Notes under the pieces: model-generated
Database searches by the model: none
What the model was told of the DNA's origin: nothing
Seen by the model: the letters and a program-made list of their open reading frames with translations, nothing else
Part shown: piece by piece, positions 33,654 to 43,915 of the stretch
Layout of the letters: each line of letters begins with the position of its first letter
Position numbering within the stretch: position 1 is the stretch's first letter
Assembly (NCBI RefSeq): GCF_003024515.2
Contig: NZ_PYIX02000021.1
Span: 1-64,000, forward strand
Direction of reading: 5' to 3'
Source of the DNA: Acinetobacter sichuanensis
GTDB taxonomy: Bacteria > Pseudomonadota > Gammaproteobacteria > Pseudomonadales > Moraxellaceae
DNA length: 64,000 nucleotides
Program-made: the position numbers and the translations under genes

Positions 33654-36593
33654 TTAATTCACTTTTTTGATTTCAAAACCTAATTGCTCTAAAGCCTCTT
33701 TTTTGGCGAATGGCGCAACCACTGCTTTTGTTGGCTTTTGACCGATTAAGTAAGTTTGTGCAACACGTTTTAAATCATCCAACGTCACACGCAATAAACG
33801 TTCACGCATTTGACGTCTAAAAGCAGGCGTACGACCATGCAATAAGGCATAACATGCTGTAATTGCCTCACCTGCTGGTGAACCTGGTTTATCCATACTC
33901 GACACTAAGCCTAAAATCGCTTCTTCAAGTTGGTGCGGTTGCTGTTCAGTATTGATCAACCAATCTAAACTCGCTTCAAAGTCTGCAAATGTTTCTGCTA
34001 AACGTGGATCGCGGTAACTATAAAAACGGAAAGCACAGGCATTGCCATCATAACTTGCACCGCCACCATATGCACCACCTTTCTCACGAATGGCACTATG
34101 TAAGAAACCATTACGTAAATAACCTGCAAGCACCATTAATGGTGCAGCATCTGGATGTGCAACTTCCACTGCTTGATATGCAGAGGCACAAAATTGTACA
34201 TTGGCTTGAATCAACCATGCTTCATCATTGTCACTCGATGACGGCTCAACTTCTGTTAATAAAACTGTTGAATGATCTACATCTAATTTATCCCAAACCG
34301 TTTGAATCTCTTCCAATAAACGATCAGATTGTTGCTCTTCACATACCAATAAAAACTGTTTTGGTGCAAGCATTAAGCCACGATGAATTGCTTTCAATTC
34401 TGCAATAAAGTCATTAAATGCAACTTCATCTTTTTCAATACGTGTAACTAAGTCTACCAACCAGTTTAATGCACCTAGTCCTGTATTATCATAATCACGT
34501 TTTGCCAAAGCACTCATATTTCGTGATGCAATTTGCATCGCATAGCTATGACCTGAACCTGATAAACGCGCTGCCCAACGTGTTTTACGCTGTTGTAATA
34601 ACTCTAAAATACGATCTTTTTCATCAAAACGTAATTTTTCAAATGCCAACTTGAGTAATTGAATTGCGTCTAATTTATGAGCTAAAGATTTGGTTGTTAA
34701 AGTTAACCATGCTGTGATTTTGCCTTTATCATCAGCTTTAGAACGTAATGAAGCCCCCATTCCCAAACCACCACTGACCGCAGTTTGTAATTGTTGCAGC
34801 TCTAAATAGTCATATTGACCCGCACCAACCTCACCCATCAAAACTGATAACAAGTTAAAATAGGGTGATTTTACAATTTGATCAGGAATTTGAATCAATA
34901 CTTGTTGATAATAAATACCATTGGTTCCTGCATGATATAAATTTAATGGTGTATCAACTTGATTACAAATAATTTCACGAAGTTGACCTTGCACAATCGT
35001 CAAATCTGCGGGTACATCTTCTAAACCGACTTTTGGCAATAAATCTAAATCATCAGGGGTTTCTTGACGGATTTTTAATGCTTCTGTTTGTGCAATAATT
35101 TCTGCTTTTTCAGCCTCTGTTAATGCTGCACCGATTTTTGCTAAACGTGCTTTTTCTTCTTCAACATCTTGTACAGATTTATGTGCATCAGGCACTAAAG
35201 TCAGTTGTACACGGTGTGGATTATCCAAAAGATAAGTTTGAATCAAGTTTGACAACCACATTGGGTCTTTGAGTTCTTCTTTCACTTCAGCAATTGCAGT
35301 ATCTACATCCCAAACATGTACTGGATCATTATGGTGTATTGCACTTGCTAAACCATTGAGAATCAACGACAACCCATAAGGGGTACCATCTCCACCAATT
35401 TCTCGCTGATGTAATTCAATTTGATGCAAAATTGCTTCAACAATCTCAGGATCAGCAGGTTTAGACGCAGCTTCTTGTAAAATACTCAATACGCCATTTT
35501 TAAATGTTTCTGTATGTTCAGGATTTGAACCTTGTACTGCACAATAGAAAGTCATTTCAAAATTTGAGTCATCTACCCCCATAAATGGACCTGTAGACTG
35601 TGCATAACCACACGTTTCCAAATAATGACGTAAAGGTGATGCTGAATTTTCTAACAAGACGCCTTCGACTAAACGCATACCTAAACGAACTTTGATATTG
35701 CTCGCCTCAGGTAATAACCATGAAAGTACATGATAAGTCTTATCTTTTAAATCATCACCATCTAAAGCATAACTTTCTTGCACGGTAATTGGTGCTGTTA
35801 AACGTTGCTCTGGTTTTGAATATAAAGTTTCACCTTTGCTAAATTTTGCTAAGGCTAATTTTTCAAACTGCTCTTGTAACTCATAAGCAGAATGATTACC
35901 AAAGGTCATAAATACAGCATTACTTGGATGATAATGTGATTTATAGAAAGTCACCAATTCATCATAAGTTAAATCTGGAATGTCTTTTGGATCACCACCT
36001 GAGTTGTAGTGATAGGTGGTTTTTGGAAATAAATGATGTGCCAACTGATGATAAAGCTGATCTGAAGGAGAACTCATTGCTCCTTTCATTTCATTAAAAA
36101 CAACACCTTTATATACAGGTTCGCCATTTTCTAGCTCAATACGAATGCCTTCTTGTGCAAAATCTAATGGATTCAAATTCGCTGCAAATGCAGCATCCAT
36201 ATACACTTCTAAAAGGTTTTGGAAGTCCTTTTTATTTTGTGTTGCAAATGGATAAGCCGTCCAATCTGCTGCGGTAAACGCATTCATAAAAGTATTGAGT
36301 GAACGGCGAATCATCAAAAAGAATGGATCACGTACAGGGAATTTTTCAGAACCACATAATGCAGTATGCTCTAAAATATGCGCCTCACCTTTAGAATCCA
36401 TCGGTTGCGTACGAAACGCAACTAAAAATACATTTTCATCATGTTCAGTTGCTAAGTGAAAATGCACAGCACCTGTCACTTTATGTTTATATTCTGAAAC
36501 GAAAATATCTAAAGCTTCAACATGGTGTTGACGTACCAACTGAAACGCAGGATGGACAGTTTGGGCTAAGGTTTCAGTGACATCTACAGTCAT
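33654..36593 (-). CDS. M16C presequence-protease-like zinc peptidase
   Basis: 979-aa insulinase-family peptidase. The inverted zinc motif HILEH is at 72-76 with the family context ALCGSEKFPVRDPFF, and it is followed by the second domain pair typical of PreP/M16C clamshell enzymes. They degrade short unstructured peptides in the cytosol or periplasm. No signal peptide is seen, suggesting a cytoplasmic location. It is 24 bp upstream of pldA in the same direction, so co-transcription is possible, but it has no obvious functional link. Confidence 0.9.
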   Translation of the reverse strand: MTVDVTETLAQTVHPAFQLVRQHHVEALDIFVSEYKHKVTGAVHFHLATEHDENVFLVAFRTQPMDSKGEAHILEHTALCGSEKFPVRDPFFLMIRRSLNTFMNAFTAADWTAYPFATQNKKDFQNLLEVYMDAAFAANLNPLDFAQEGIRIELENGEPVYKGVVFNEMKGAMSSPSDQLYHQLAHHLFPKTTYHYNSGGDPKDIPDLTYDELVTFYKSHYHPSNAVFMTFGNHSAYELQEQFEKLALAKFSKGETLYSKPEQRLTAPITVQESYALDGDDLKDKTYHVLSWLLPEASNIKVRLGMRLVEGVLLENSASPLRHYLETCGYAQSTGPFMGVDDSNFEMTFYCAVQGSNPEHTETFKNGVLSILQEAASKPADPEIVEAILHQIELHQREIGGDGTPYGLSLILNGLASAIHHNDPVHVWDVDTAIAEVKEELKDPMWLSNLIQTYLLDNPHRVQLTLVPDAHKSVQDVEEEKARLAKIGAALTEAEKAEIIAQTEALKIRQETPDDLDLLPKVGLEDVPADLTIVQGQLREIICNQVDTPLNLYHAGTNGIYYQQVLIQIPDQIVKSPYFNLLSVLMGEVGAGQYDYLELQQLQTAVSGGLGMGASLRSKADDKGKITAWLTLTTKSLAHKLDAIQLLKLAFEKLRFDEKDRILELLQQRKTRWAARLSGSGHSYAMQIASRNMSALAKRDYDNTGLGALNWLVDLVTRIEKDEVAFNDFIAELKAIHRGLMLAPKQFLLVCEEQQSDRLLEEIQTVWDKLDVDHSTVLLTEVEPSSSDNDEAWLIQANVQFCASAYQAVEVAHPDAAPLMVLAGYLRNGFLHSAIREKGGAYGGGASYDGNACAFRFYSYRDPRLAETFADFEASLDWLINTEQQPHQLEEAILGLVSSMDKPGSPAGEAITACYALLHGRTPAFRRQMRERLLRVTLDDLKRVAQTYLIGQKPTKAVVAPFAKKEALEQLGFEIKKVN

Positions 36594-36805
36594 GTGATCT
36601 CCTAAATAATATGAAATATAAGACCTAATATGACATTATACATGCAGATTTCAATCTAATTCATCTAATAAACAACATACCATAGCAAAAATTCCGACTT
36701 ATTCACTTGGTATTTTAATTTTATTGACCTTTCAAGTTTTCACGAGAATTTTAAAATGGCTAATATCAGAATGGAAATCATCGTAATTTGAATTATTTTT
36801 AACAT

Positions 36806-36834
36806 ATCGAGCTTTTCACTTTGGAAAGCTCGAT
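36806..36834 (-). terminator. Hairpin downstream of the DUF347 gene
   Basis: ATCGAGCTTT (36806-36815) pairs with AAAGCTCGAT (36825-36834). There is no strong T-run, so it may be a weak terminator. The rest of 36594-36858 shows nothing else. Confidence 0.5.
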
Positions 36835-36858
36835 CATAACAAAACTTTAAACACAACA

Positions 36859-37623
36859 TTAAGAATGCTGTATTTGAGCCTGATTGAATTTTTTTGATAA
36901 GAAAATACAGAATAAAATCGCAACTAACAGCACCGCAGATGCAGCAAAACGGCTTAAATCCAAACCGCCATGATCTAATGGTTTATCTAAGAAATCGCCA
37001 ACAACTGCACCTAAAGGACGTGTAAGTACAAAAGCTGCCCAAAACAATAAAGTCCGTGATACTTTCGTCCAAAAATATAAAGCCACAATCACTGCCAATA
37101 AACCCACATATAAGAAAATACCGCCTGTATATCCTAATCCTGCTGTATCTGATGACCAATCGCCCAAAGCTGTACCTAAAGTCTGTGAAAAGGTAATGGT
37201 CAACCAATAAAATAGTTCTGTACGAGGACGATCAATCGAATGCGGAGAAATTGTCCCTTCAACTTTGTACCAGCTATATAATGAAATCAGCACTAAACTG
37301 AGTAATAAAGTACTGCCTCCCAAATAGCCAATGCCCAATGAACGGTCAACAAAGTCCGCTAAAGTCGTTCCCACTGTCGTACTGGCAATAATGGTAAACC
37401 AATACAAATATGGCTGATAAGTTTTAGCCTTGACTTGAAAAAATACAAAAGCAATGAAAATAAATGCAAAAATAAAAGTACTGACCAAGTAGCCCAAATT
37501 CATGGACATCGACACAGCATCACCTGCGGTTTCACCAAATGTTGTGGCAAATATTTTAGTGATCCAAAACAGCAAAGTGACTTGAGGAACTTTTGAAATA
37601 AGTTCGGATTTGAGATTTTCCAT
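36859..37623 (-). CDS. DUF347/COG4705 four-repeat membrane protein
   Basis: 254-aa inner-membrane protein built from four internal repeats, each with a T-x-GxxxGD-like motif and a Gly-Tyr-x-Gly-Gly following: about residues 22-45 (TTFGETAGDAVS), 78-103 (TTVGTTLADFVD), 143-168 (TLGTALGDWSSD) and 199-224 (RPLGAVVGDFLD). The repeat pattern is that of COG4705 proteins, thought to be transporters or metal-associated membrane proteins but not firmly characterised. The acidic residues in membrane repeats suggest a cation pathway. It is a single gene with no clear operon partners. Confidence 0.82.
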   Translation of the reverse strand: MENLKSELISKVPQVTLLFWITKIFATTFGETAGDAVSMSMNLGYLVSTFIFAFIFIAFVFFQVKAKTYQPYLYWFTIIASTTVGTTLADFVDRSLGIGYLGGSTLLLSLVLISLYSWYKVEGTISPHSIDRPRTELFYWLTITFSQTLGTALGDWSSDTAGLGYTGGIFLYVGLLAVIVALYFWTKVSRTLLFWAAFVLTRPLGAVVGDFLDKPLDHGGLDLSRFAASAVLLVAILFCIFLSKKFNQAQIQHS

Positions 37624-37732
37624 GACAGCATGCTAAATATCGAAGAAAGTCTCATCATTCGCTAAGCAGCTTAATTTGAGCTTAAGGCTTTCACAGCGTA
37701 AACATTTTTATTTTTAGCGTAATACACTCAAG

Positions 37733-38203
37733 TTAAACATTGGCAAGTTTATACACAGTAAATCTCGCATCAATGGGTTTCTTGCACCAATAATCCACCA
37801 TCACTTGTGTTTCAGGAAATAGATTTTCAGGCAAAGTATCCAAAGCAAACCATTGCCAACACTCGAATATTTCAGGTTCAGTCACTTGAATAGACTGTAT
37901 TAAATCATGCTGCGAACTGTCAAGCTGACAAACCACGCCAGCAGTCAAGTTTAAATAATTACGTTCCACATCATTCATTAACATAAAAACTTGTACCTGT
38001 TCGGCAGTAAGTTTCAATTGAGTTTCTTCAAATAACTCTCTGACAGCGGCTTTTTCAAAACACTCATGTTCATCGACTTTTCCACCGGGAAAACACCATG
38101 TGACTGATTCATCTTGTTTAACTCTTTTACCTAATAAAACTTGCTGTGCATCATCTATAAGCATGACGCCCACACCAATCAGAGCTTGTTGCATTTTTGG
38201 CAT
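37733..38203 (-). CDS. NUDIX hydrolase
   Basis: 156 aa. The Nudix box begins at Gly41 (GKVDEHECFEKAAVRELFEE) with RE at 55-56 and EE at 59-60. Position 62 is Gln where the consensus has Gly, a deviation worth noting. It probably hydrolyses a nucleoside diphosphate derivative; the substrate cannot be told. AGGTAGAG lies before the ATG. Divergent from the adenosine-kinase-like gene. Confidence 0.85.
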   Translation of the reverse strand: MPKMQQALIGVGVMLIDDAQQVLLGKRVKQDESVTWCFPGGKVDEHECFEKAAVRELFEETQLKLTAEQVQVFMLMNDVERNYLNLTAGVVCQLDSSQHDLIQSIQVTEPEIFECWQWFALDTLPENLFPETQVMVDYWCKKPIDARFTVYKLANV

Positions 38204-38354
38204 ATTTCTCTACCTACTTTATGAACGTATATTGGTTTTATCATAAAACCTTGTAAAGTTAATGAAATCTGACCTTTAAGCTGAATTTTCTTCAACAAAC
38301 TATGGTAAAACTGAGCATTCGTGTAAACTTTAGCTTTTTAAAACCCTAGATGTG

Positions 38355-39368
38355 ATGAATAACATGGCTACAGTTGATCTTTTTGCAATTGGTAATGCAC
38401 TCATTGACCAAGAATTTACAGTATCTGATACATTTTTAGCTGAACAAAATTTGCAAAAAGGCACCATGCAACTCACCGATGGTGAAACCCAAACTCAACT
38501 TTATAATAATTTAAAAGCTAGTCAAGTTTATAAAGGTCAAGCTTCTGGTGGTTCTGCTGCCAATACAACTGTGGCATTTAGTGCCTTAGGTGCTTCTGCA
38601 TTTTATGCATGCCGTGTTGGAAATGATGAACTCGGTGCGATTTACTTAAATGGTTTAAATGAAGCAGATATTCAAACCTCAGAAAAGTCTATCAGCGAAG
38701 GTGTAACAGGAACCTGCATGGTTTTAGTGAGCGAAGACTCTGAACGTACTATGCATACCTATTTAGGCATCACGGCTGAATTATCAGATGTGCAAATGGA
38801 TTTTGAACCCTTAAAAACAGCAAAATGGCTGTATATTGAAGGTTATTTATCAACAAGTGACTCTGCACGTGCAGCAGTCAAAATTGCTCGACAAATTGCC
38901 CGTGAAAATGGTGTTAAAATCGCACTCACATTATCTGACCCAGCTATGGTGCAATATGCACGTACAGGCTTAAATGAATTAATTGATGATGGTGTAGACC
39001 TCATTTTTTGTAATGAACAAGAAGCAATGATGTATACAGAAACTGATTCTGTTGATGCAGCTATGGCAAAATTGAAATTACTAAGTCATGACGTTGTCAT
39101 TACATTGAGTGCTAAAGGTGCATTGGTTGCTAATCAAGAACAACAACTTCATGTTCAAGGTCGTAAAGTTGTTGCTGTCGATGCCAATGGTGCTGGTGAT
39201 GCTTTTGCAGGTGCATTTTTGTATGCTTTAAATGCTGGAGAATCACTACAAAATGCAGCGCAATTGGCAATTTTGATTTCAAGTGAAGTGGTATCACGTT
39301 TTGGACCACGTTTAGACCTTGCAGATTACACGCTCTTGTTAGAAAATTTCAAAAAGGAATGTGCATAA
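38355..39368 (+). CDS. PfkB-family kinase, adenosine-kinase-like
   Basis: 337 aa ribokinase-family protein. The N-terminal signature FAIGNALIDQEF, GGSAANTTVAF and the C-terminal DANGAGDAFAGAF (anion hole and catalytic Asp) are present. The substrate may be adenosine or another nucleoside or sugar. Start: ATG 38355 or 38364, both without a clear ribosome site; a GTG at 38352 also precedes. The frame overlaps or abuts the downstream Rieske protein gene, so the two are probably co-transcribed. Confidence 0.85.
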   Translation: MNNMATVDLFAIGNALIDQEFTVSDTFLAEQNLQKGTMQLTDGETQTQLYNNLKASQVYKGQASGGSAANTTVAFSALGASAFYACRVGNDELGAIYLNGLNEADIQTSEKSISEGVTGTCMVLVSEDSERTMHTYLGITAELSDVQMDFEPLKTAKWLYIEGYLSTSDSARAAVKIARQIARENGVKIALTLSDPAMVQYARTGLNELIDDGVDLIFCNEQEAMMYTETDSVDAAMAKLKLLSHDVVITLSAKGALVANQEQQLHVQGRKVVAVDANGAGDAFAGAFLYALNAGESLQNAAQLAILISSEVVSRFGPRLDLADYTLLLENFKKECA

Positions 39369-39369
39369 A

Positions 39370-39699
39370 ATGTCAGAAAAAATTGCTATGACGGAAGAAA
39401 TTCCAGAACGTGAAGCACGTGCATTTGATACCATGACAGGTCATACTATTTTTATCACTCAACGTGATGGTGCATTTTACGCCTATCAAAATGTATGCCC
39501 TCACCTACAAACTGAGCTTGAGTTTTTAGAAAATCAGTTTTTAGATCGCGATGGTGAATATATTGAATGTTCAACACATGGTGCTTTGTTTGATGTTGAA
39601 ACAGGTGAATGTATTTCTGGACCTTGCTTAGGTGATACACTTGAAAAGGTCAATATCAAAGTACATTCTGACGGTGGTATTTACATCGTAGAAGCATAA
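39370..39699 (+). CDS. Rieske [2Fe-2S] ferredoxin-like protein
   Basis: 109 aa with the Rieske ligand set Cys43-x-His45 and Cys67-xx-His70. It is of the soluble short type used as ferredoxin or electron carrier. ATG 39370 is 1 bp after the kinase stop, with AAGGA about 12 bases upstream. Its partner oxygenase is not in the window, so the electron acceptor is unknown. Confidence 0.85.
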   Translation: MSEKIAMTEEIPEREARAFDTMTGHTIFITQRDGAFYAYQNVCPHLQTELEFLENQFLDRDGEYIECSTHGALFDVETGECISGPCLGDTLEKVNIKVHSDGGIYIVEA

Positions 39700-39718
39700 T
39701 TTACGACTAGGGACAGCC

Positions 39719-40327
39719 ATGCTTGCGTTTTTTTTAGAATATGACTTAATGCCTTTTCATTTAAGTGTTCTAGCGCTAATTTTATTAAGCATGGCTGAAA
39801 CTATTGGTTATTATTTTGGGTTAAGACCCAGTACTTTTCTTAAAAGAATTTCTCCTGACTGGCTAACCAATGCCCCATTACTACAAGTTAAATTTGCTAA
39901 AGTTCTTATTTTTGTATTTTTGCTGATTAATTTCAGTTTTGCAGGCTATTTTTTACAACTGTGTATTTTTGCAAGTCAGCAACAATTTTTCCCTTGGTAT
40001 TATGTCATTTTACCTGCGTCAGTCATCGCGATTTTTTTTACTGTATTTATGATTCATTGCTTAGACCAAGTCATTAAACCTAAATTTACCCCAACAACTG
40101 TAAATTTATTAGGACGTTTAGCGACTGTTTCTAGTGGTAACGCACGCCCAGGATTTTCAGCACAAGCACGTGTTCGTGATGAATTTGGTCAACTGCACTA
40201 TGTACAAGTCGAGCCTGAATTTGGTGAACTCGAGTTCCAAGCACAAATTATTTTGATCCGCTTTCGTAAGTCACATTACATTGCCAAAAAAATCTCAGTG
40301 TCTAATGATTTATTCAGTTCAGAGTAA
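39719..40327 (+). CDS. YqiJ-like OB-fold membrane protein
   Basis: 202 aa. Three to four transmembrane helices in the first 120 residues are followed by an OB-fold-like soluble C-terminus (LLGRLATVSSGNARPGFSAQARVRDEFGQLHYVQV), as in YqiJ-family (DUF1449) proteins. In many genomes this is immediately followed by a flotillin (YqiK), which is absent here; the next 640 bp has no gene. AGGGACAG precedes the ATG. The gene continues the kinase-Rieske direction with a 19-bp gap. Confidence 0.75.
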   Translation: MLAFFLEYDLMPFHLSVLALILLSMAETIGYYFGLRPSTFLKRISPDWLTNAPLLQVKFAKVLIFVFLLINFSFAGYFLQLCIFASQQQFFPWYYVILPASVIAIFFTVFMIHCLDQVIKPKFTPTTVNLLGRLATVSSGNARPGFSAQARVRDEFGQLHYVQVEPEFGELEFQAQIILIRFRKSHYIAKKISVSNDLFSSE

Positions 40328-40965
40328 GTCTTTTTTAAAGCCGATATGACTGAAAATATCATTTTTCATTGATCAAAATACAAAAACACCTGATCTTTAG
40401 ATCTGCTCAAATCTCGAATGTGTGCTGTCTATAACTAAAAAATAAGAATATTGTTTAAGTCAAAAGAAATAGCGTAGGTCTTTAAAAATTTTCGAGATAA
40501 AAGACATAATTTGGCAAATTTAAAAATTTTTCATCTAAAAAATGCATCGTCATTTAGCGATGCACTCATACCGTTTAATAAAAAACTCGCGGTCAATTTT
40601 TATCTTTTCTCTACTTAATTTTTATTTAAATTAAAAATCAATTTAAGAATCATTTAGATTATTTATAAATTAAAAAATATAATCCAAAGTATTTTAGTTG
40701 GTTTAAAAAATATAATTCAAAGTATTTTACTCGACTTTAATATATTATATACAAGTGTTTTAGTCAGATTTATTTTATTAATTCAAAGTATTTTAATCAA
40801 CTTTAAATAATGATAAATTTTAGTATATTTTTTAATTAAATTAATTATAAGTATTTGTTTTATATATAAAAAACAATATATTTTTTATTTTAATTGTTTT
40901 ATCTATTTATTTTATGTTTATTTTTGGTTAATAATATAAAAAGAGTTTTCAAATAGGCATATGTA
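40328..40965. other. Long AT-rich region upstream of cydP
   Basis: 638 bp with no credible ORF. It holds four degenerate tandem repeats (40678-40810) and is otherwise very AT-rich, with many T-runs. It is the likely promoter region of the cyd operon. Confidence 0.6.
40678..40810. repeat. Four degenerate ~33-bp tandem repeats upstream of cydP
   Basis: Units share the core CAAAGTATTTTA or a close variant (CAAGTGTTTTA). The core starts near 40685, 40718, 40752 and 40784, giving spacings of 33, 34 and 32 bp. Each unit continues into a (T)AGTC/TCGAC-like segment and TTTAAA. Units 1, 2 and 4 match best; unit 3 has TACAAGTGTTTTA. Confidence 0.7.
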
Positions 40966-41157
40966 ATGAGCTCAAAACCTAAAGATATAAACCGAAAATT
41001 AGTTAGAGAAATCACCATTATCTTAATCGTGAAAATTATTCTTTTATTAATTATTAAGAATATCTGGTTTGATGCACCAACAATTCCTAAAAATTTTGAT
41101 AACCAAGTTGCTGAGCGTATTGCTGGCAGTCCTTCCCAAACTCAGGAGACACGTTGA
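40966..41157 (+). CDS. cydP: Cytochrome oxidase small subunit CydP
   Basis: 63-aa single-pass membrane protein: a basic N-terminus, a hydrophobic helix at about 15-35 ([20 protein letters not shown]), then a periplasmic or polar tail. Position directly upstream of cydA matches the CydP family. It is thought to be an accessory small subunit of bd oxidase. The stop TGA overlaps the cydA ATG. Confidence 0.82.
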   Translation: MSSKPKDINRKLVREITIILIVKIILLLIIKNIWFDAPTIPKNFDNQVAERIAGSPSQTQETR

Positions 41158-42743
41158 TGATTTCTGAAAGCGTGGTCGATCTTTCGCGGTTCCAATTTGC
41201 AATGACCGCGTTGTATCACTTTATTTTTGTGCCTTTAACACTCGGTTTAGCTTTTATTCTTGCCATTATGGAAACCACCTATGTGATTTCTGGTAAAGAA
41301 ATTTATAAGGATATGACTAAATTCTGGGGAAAACTCTTTGGTATTAACTTTGCCTTAGGTGTCACAACTGGCTTAACCATGGAGTTCCAATTTGGTACAA
41401 ACTGGGCATATTACTCACATTATGTTGGTGATATTTTCGGTGCACCACTTGCTATTGAAGGATTAATGGCATTCTTTCTAGAATCAACTTTTATTGGTTT
41501 ATTCTTTTTTGGCTGGGATCGCCTTTCAAAAGTACAGCATTTAGGCGTCACATGGTTGGTTGCACTGGGTTCAAACATGTCGGCATTATGGATTTTGGTT
41601 GCCAACGGCTGGATGCAAAACCCTGTCGGTGCAGAATTCAACTTTGAAACAATGCGTATGGAGCTTGTCGATTTTGGCGCGCTCATTTTCAACCCAGTTG
41701 CTCAGGTTAAATTTGTGCATACAGTGTCTTCTGGCTATGTCACAGGTGCAATTTTTGTTTTAGCCATTTCAAGCTATTACATGTTGAAAAAACGTGATTT
41801 ACCTTTTGCACGTCGCTCATTTGCTATTGCTGCTATTTTTGGTCTAGCGTCAACATTGTCAGTCATTTTACTGGGCGATGAGTCAGGTTATGAGCTAGGT
41901 GATGTTCAAAAAACTAAACTCGCAGCCATTGAAGCAGAATGGGAAACTCACCCTGCACCTGCACCATTTACTTTATTTGGCATCCCAAATCAGGAAGAAC
42001 AACGTACCGATTATGCTGTTCGTATTCCTTATGTTATGGGAATTATTGCTACGCGTTCCTTAGATAAAGAAGTTACGGGGATCAAAGACCTGATGGTGCA
42101 ACATGAAGCACGTATTCGTAATGGTATGATCGCTTATAGTGAACTTGAAAAACTTCGTGCAGGTGATCGTTCTCCTGAATTAATCTCATCATTTAAACAA
42201 AATCAAAAAGATTTAGGCTATGGCTTACTTCTTAAAAAATACACACCTCATGTTGTAGATGCCTCTGAAGCTCATATTCAAGCGGCAACAAAAGATACAA
42301 TTCCCAATGTCACAGCGTTGTTCTTCTCATTCCGTGCAATGGTGGCATCTGGTTTCTTAATGCTCTTATTGTTTATTTTAGCAACTTATGCTGTCGCAAA
42401 ACGTAATGCTGAAAATAAGCCGTGGCTCTTAAAATTTGCTTTATTTGGCTTACCTTTGCCTTGGATTGCAACACAAACAGGTTGGTATGTCGCTGAAGGC
42501 GGTCGCCAACCGTGGACGATCGGTGAAGTTTTACCTACACATTTATCGGCATCGAGTTTAAGTACAGCAGATGTTTGGGGTTCTATCATTGCCTTGGCTG
42601 CATTTTATACAGTCTTGTTGATTATCGAGATGTATCTCATGATTAAATTCTCTCGTTTAGGACCAAGTTCATTACATACAGGCAAATATCATTTCGAAAA
42701 ACTTGCTGCAAAAGAAGCACAAGTGAGTGAGGTTCAATCATGA
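41157..42743 (+). CDS. cydA: Cytochrome bd ubiquinol oxidase subunit I
   Basis: About 528-aa membrane subunit carrying hemes b558, b595 and d, which oxidises quinol and reduces oxygen with high affinity. The N-terminal heme-ligand His is at position 21 ([10 protein letters not shown]), and the conserved GRQPW quinol-oxidase motif is near residue 450. CydA is of the standard length. Start: ATG 41157 overlaps the cydP stop (TGATG) with GGAG upstream; an in-frame TTG at 41154 is not preferred. It overlaps cydB by 4 bp (ATGA). Confidence 0.96.
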   Translation: MISESVVDLSRFQFAMTALYHFIFVPLTLGLAFILAIMETTYVISGKEIYKDMTKFWGKLFGINFALGVTTGLTMEFQFGTNWAYYSHYVGDIFGAPLAIEGLMAFFLESTFIGLFFFGWDRLSKVQHLGVTWLVALGSNMSALWILVANGWMQNPVGAEFNFETMRMELVDFGALIFNPVAQVKFVHTVSSGYVTGAIFVLAISSYYMLKKRDLPFARRSFAIAAIFGLASTLSVILLGDESGYELGDVQKTKLAAIEAEWETHPAPAPFTLFGIPNQEEQRTDYAVRIPYVMGIIATRSLDKEVTGIKDLMVQHEARIRNGMIAYSELEKLRAGDRSPELISSFKQNQKDLGYGLLLKKYTPHVVDASEAHIQAATKDTIPNVTALFFSFRAMVASGFLMLLLFILATYAVAKRNAENKPWLLKFALFGLPLPWIATQTGWYVAEGGRQPWTIGEVLPTHLSASSLSTADVWGSIIALAAFYTVLLIIEMYLMIKFSRLGPSSLHTGKYHFEKLAAKEAQVSEVQS

Positions 42744-43885
42744 TCGAATATGAACTTTTAAAAATCATTTGGTGGGTACTTGTCGGTGTTTTACTGATTG
42801 GCTTTGCTCTCACCGATGGCTTCGATATGGGCGCAATGGCAATCATGCCTTTTGTAGGTAAAACAGATGATGAGCGTCGTGCAGCAATCAACACCATTGC
42901 ACCACATTGGGACGGAAATCAAGTCTGGTTTATTACCGCAGGTGGGGCGTTATTTGCGGCATGGCCAATGGTTTATGCTACAGCATTTTCAGGGATGTAT
43001 TGGGCGTTACTCCTTGTTCTCTTTGCCCTGTTTTTACGACCTGTCGGTTTTGACTACCGCTCTAAACTTGAAAATACGCAATGGCGTACATCATGGGATT
43101 GGGGTTTAGCAATCGGTGGGGCTGTACCTGCGTTGGTGTTTGGTGTGGCTTTTGGCAATATGTTTTTGGGTGTGCCTTTTAGTTTAGATGAAACTGTACG
43201 TTCAACCTATACAGGAAGCTTTTTTGCACTTCTTAGTCCATTTGCTTTAATTTGTGGTTTGGTCAGCCTTTCTATGCTCAATGCACATGGTGGAGCTTGG
43301 CTCATGTTACGTACAGATGGTGCTTTGCACCAACGTTCTGCAAAAGCAACACAATTCATGGCAATCATATTTCTGGTGTGCTTTTTAGGTGCAGGTGCAT
43401 GGTTATATTTTGGTAGCATCGAAGGCTATACACTGGCGCAACCCTTTGACACAAATGGCGTTGCCAATCCATTAGCAAAAGAAGTGATTACCAATAACAA
43501 TCATGGTTGGATGAATAATTATTCAAATTATCCAATCACAATGATTGCACCAATTATGGCAATTTTCGGTAGCTTAATCGTGATTGCTTCTGCGGCTAAG
43601 GCGAAGGCAGGTTTGAGCTTTCTAGGAACCTCAATGATGATTGTAGGCGCAATCTTAACCGCAGGTTTTGCACTGTTCCCATTCCTTATGCCTTCAAGCA
43701 TTAACCCCGTTGCAAGTTTGACCATGTGGGATGCCGTTTCAAGTAAAAACACACTCACTGTAATGACGATTGCTGCATGTATCTTTGTACCTATTATTTT
43801 GTGTTACACCACTTGGTGTTATTACAAAATGTGGGGTGTGATCACGAGCAAGCACATTCAAGAAAATTCACACAGCCTATACTAA
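42740..43885 (+). CDS. cydB: Cytochrome bd ubiquinol oxidase subunit II
   Basis: 381-aa partner of CydA in the inner membrane. The N-terminus [23 protein letters not shown] is the family signature, with DGNQVW and a multi-helix membrane body. The ATG overlaps the cydA stop by 4 bp, indicating translational coupling. It is followed after 30 bp by the tiny cydX. Confidence 0.96.
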   Translation: MIEYELLKIIWWVLVGVLLIGFALTDGFDMGAMAIMPFVGKTDDERRAAINTIAPHWDGNQVWFITAGGALFAAWPMVYATAFSGMYWALLLVLFALFLRPVGFDYRSKLENTQWRTSWDWGLAIGGAVPALVFGVAFGNMFLGVPFSLDETVRSTYTGSFFALLSPFALICGLVSLSMLNAHGGAWLMLRTDGALHQRSAKATQFMAIIFLVCFLGAGAWLYFGSIEGYTLAQPFDTNGVANPLAKEVITNNNHGWMNNYSNYPITMIAPIMAIFGSLIVIASAAKAKAGLSFLGTSMMIVGAILTAGFALFPFLMPSSINPVASLTMWDAVSSKNTLTVMTIAACIFVPIILCYTTWCYYKMWGVITSKHIQENSHSLY

Positions 43886-43915
43886 GGCTGTGTCATTGAC
43901 ACGAGGAATAACGTA

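Noticed and set aside
33989..34408. Long plus-strand ORF opposite the M16 peptidase gene
   Set aside because: It lies wholly inside the well-supported 979-aa peptidase on the other strand, has a His- and Leu-skewed composition typical of antisense frames, and no ribosome site.
40678..40810. CRISPR-like array before cydP
   Set aside because: Units are degenerate and contiguous with no separate unique spacers, and no cas genes are present.
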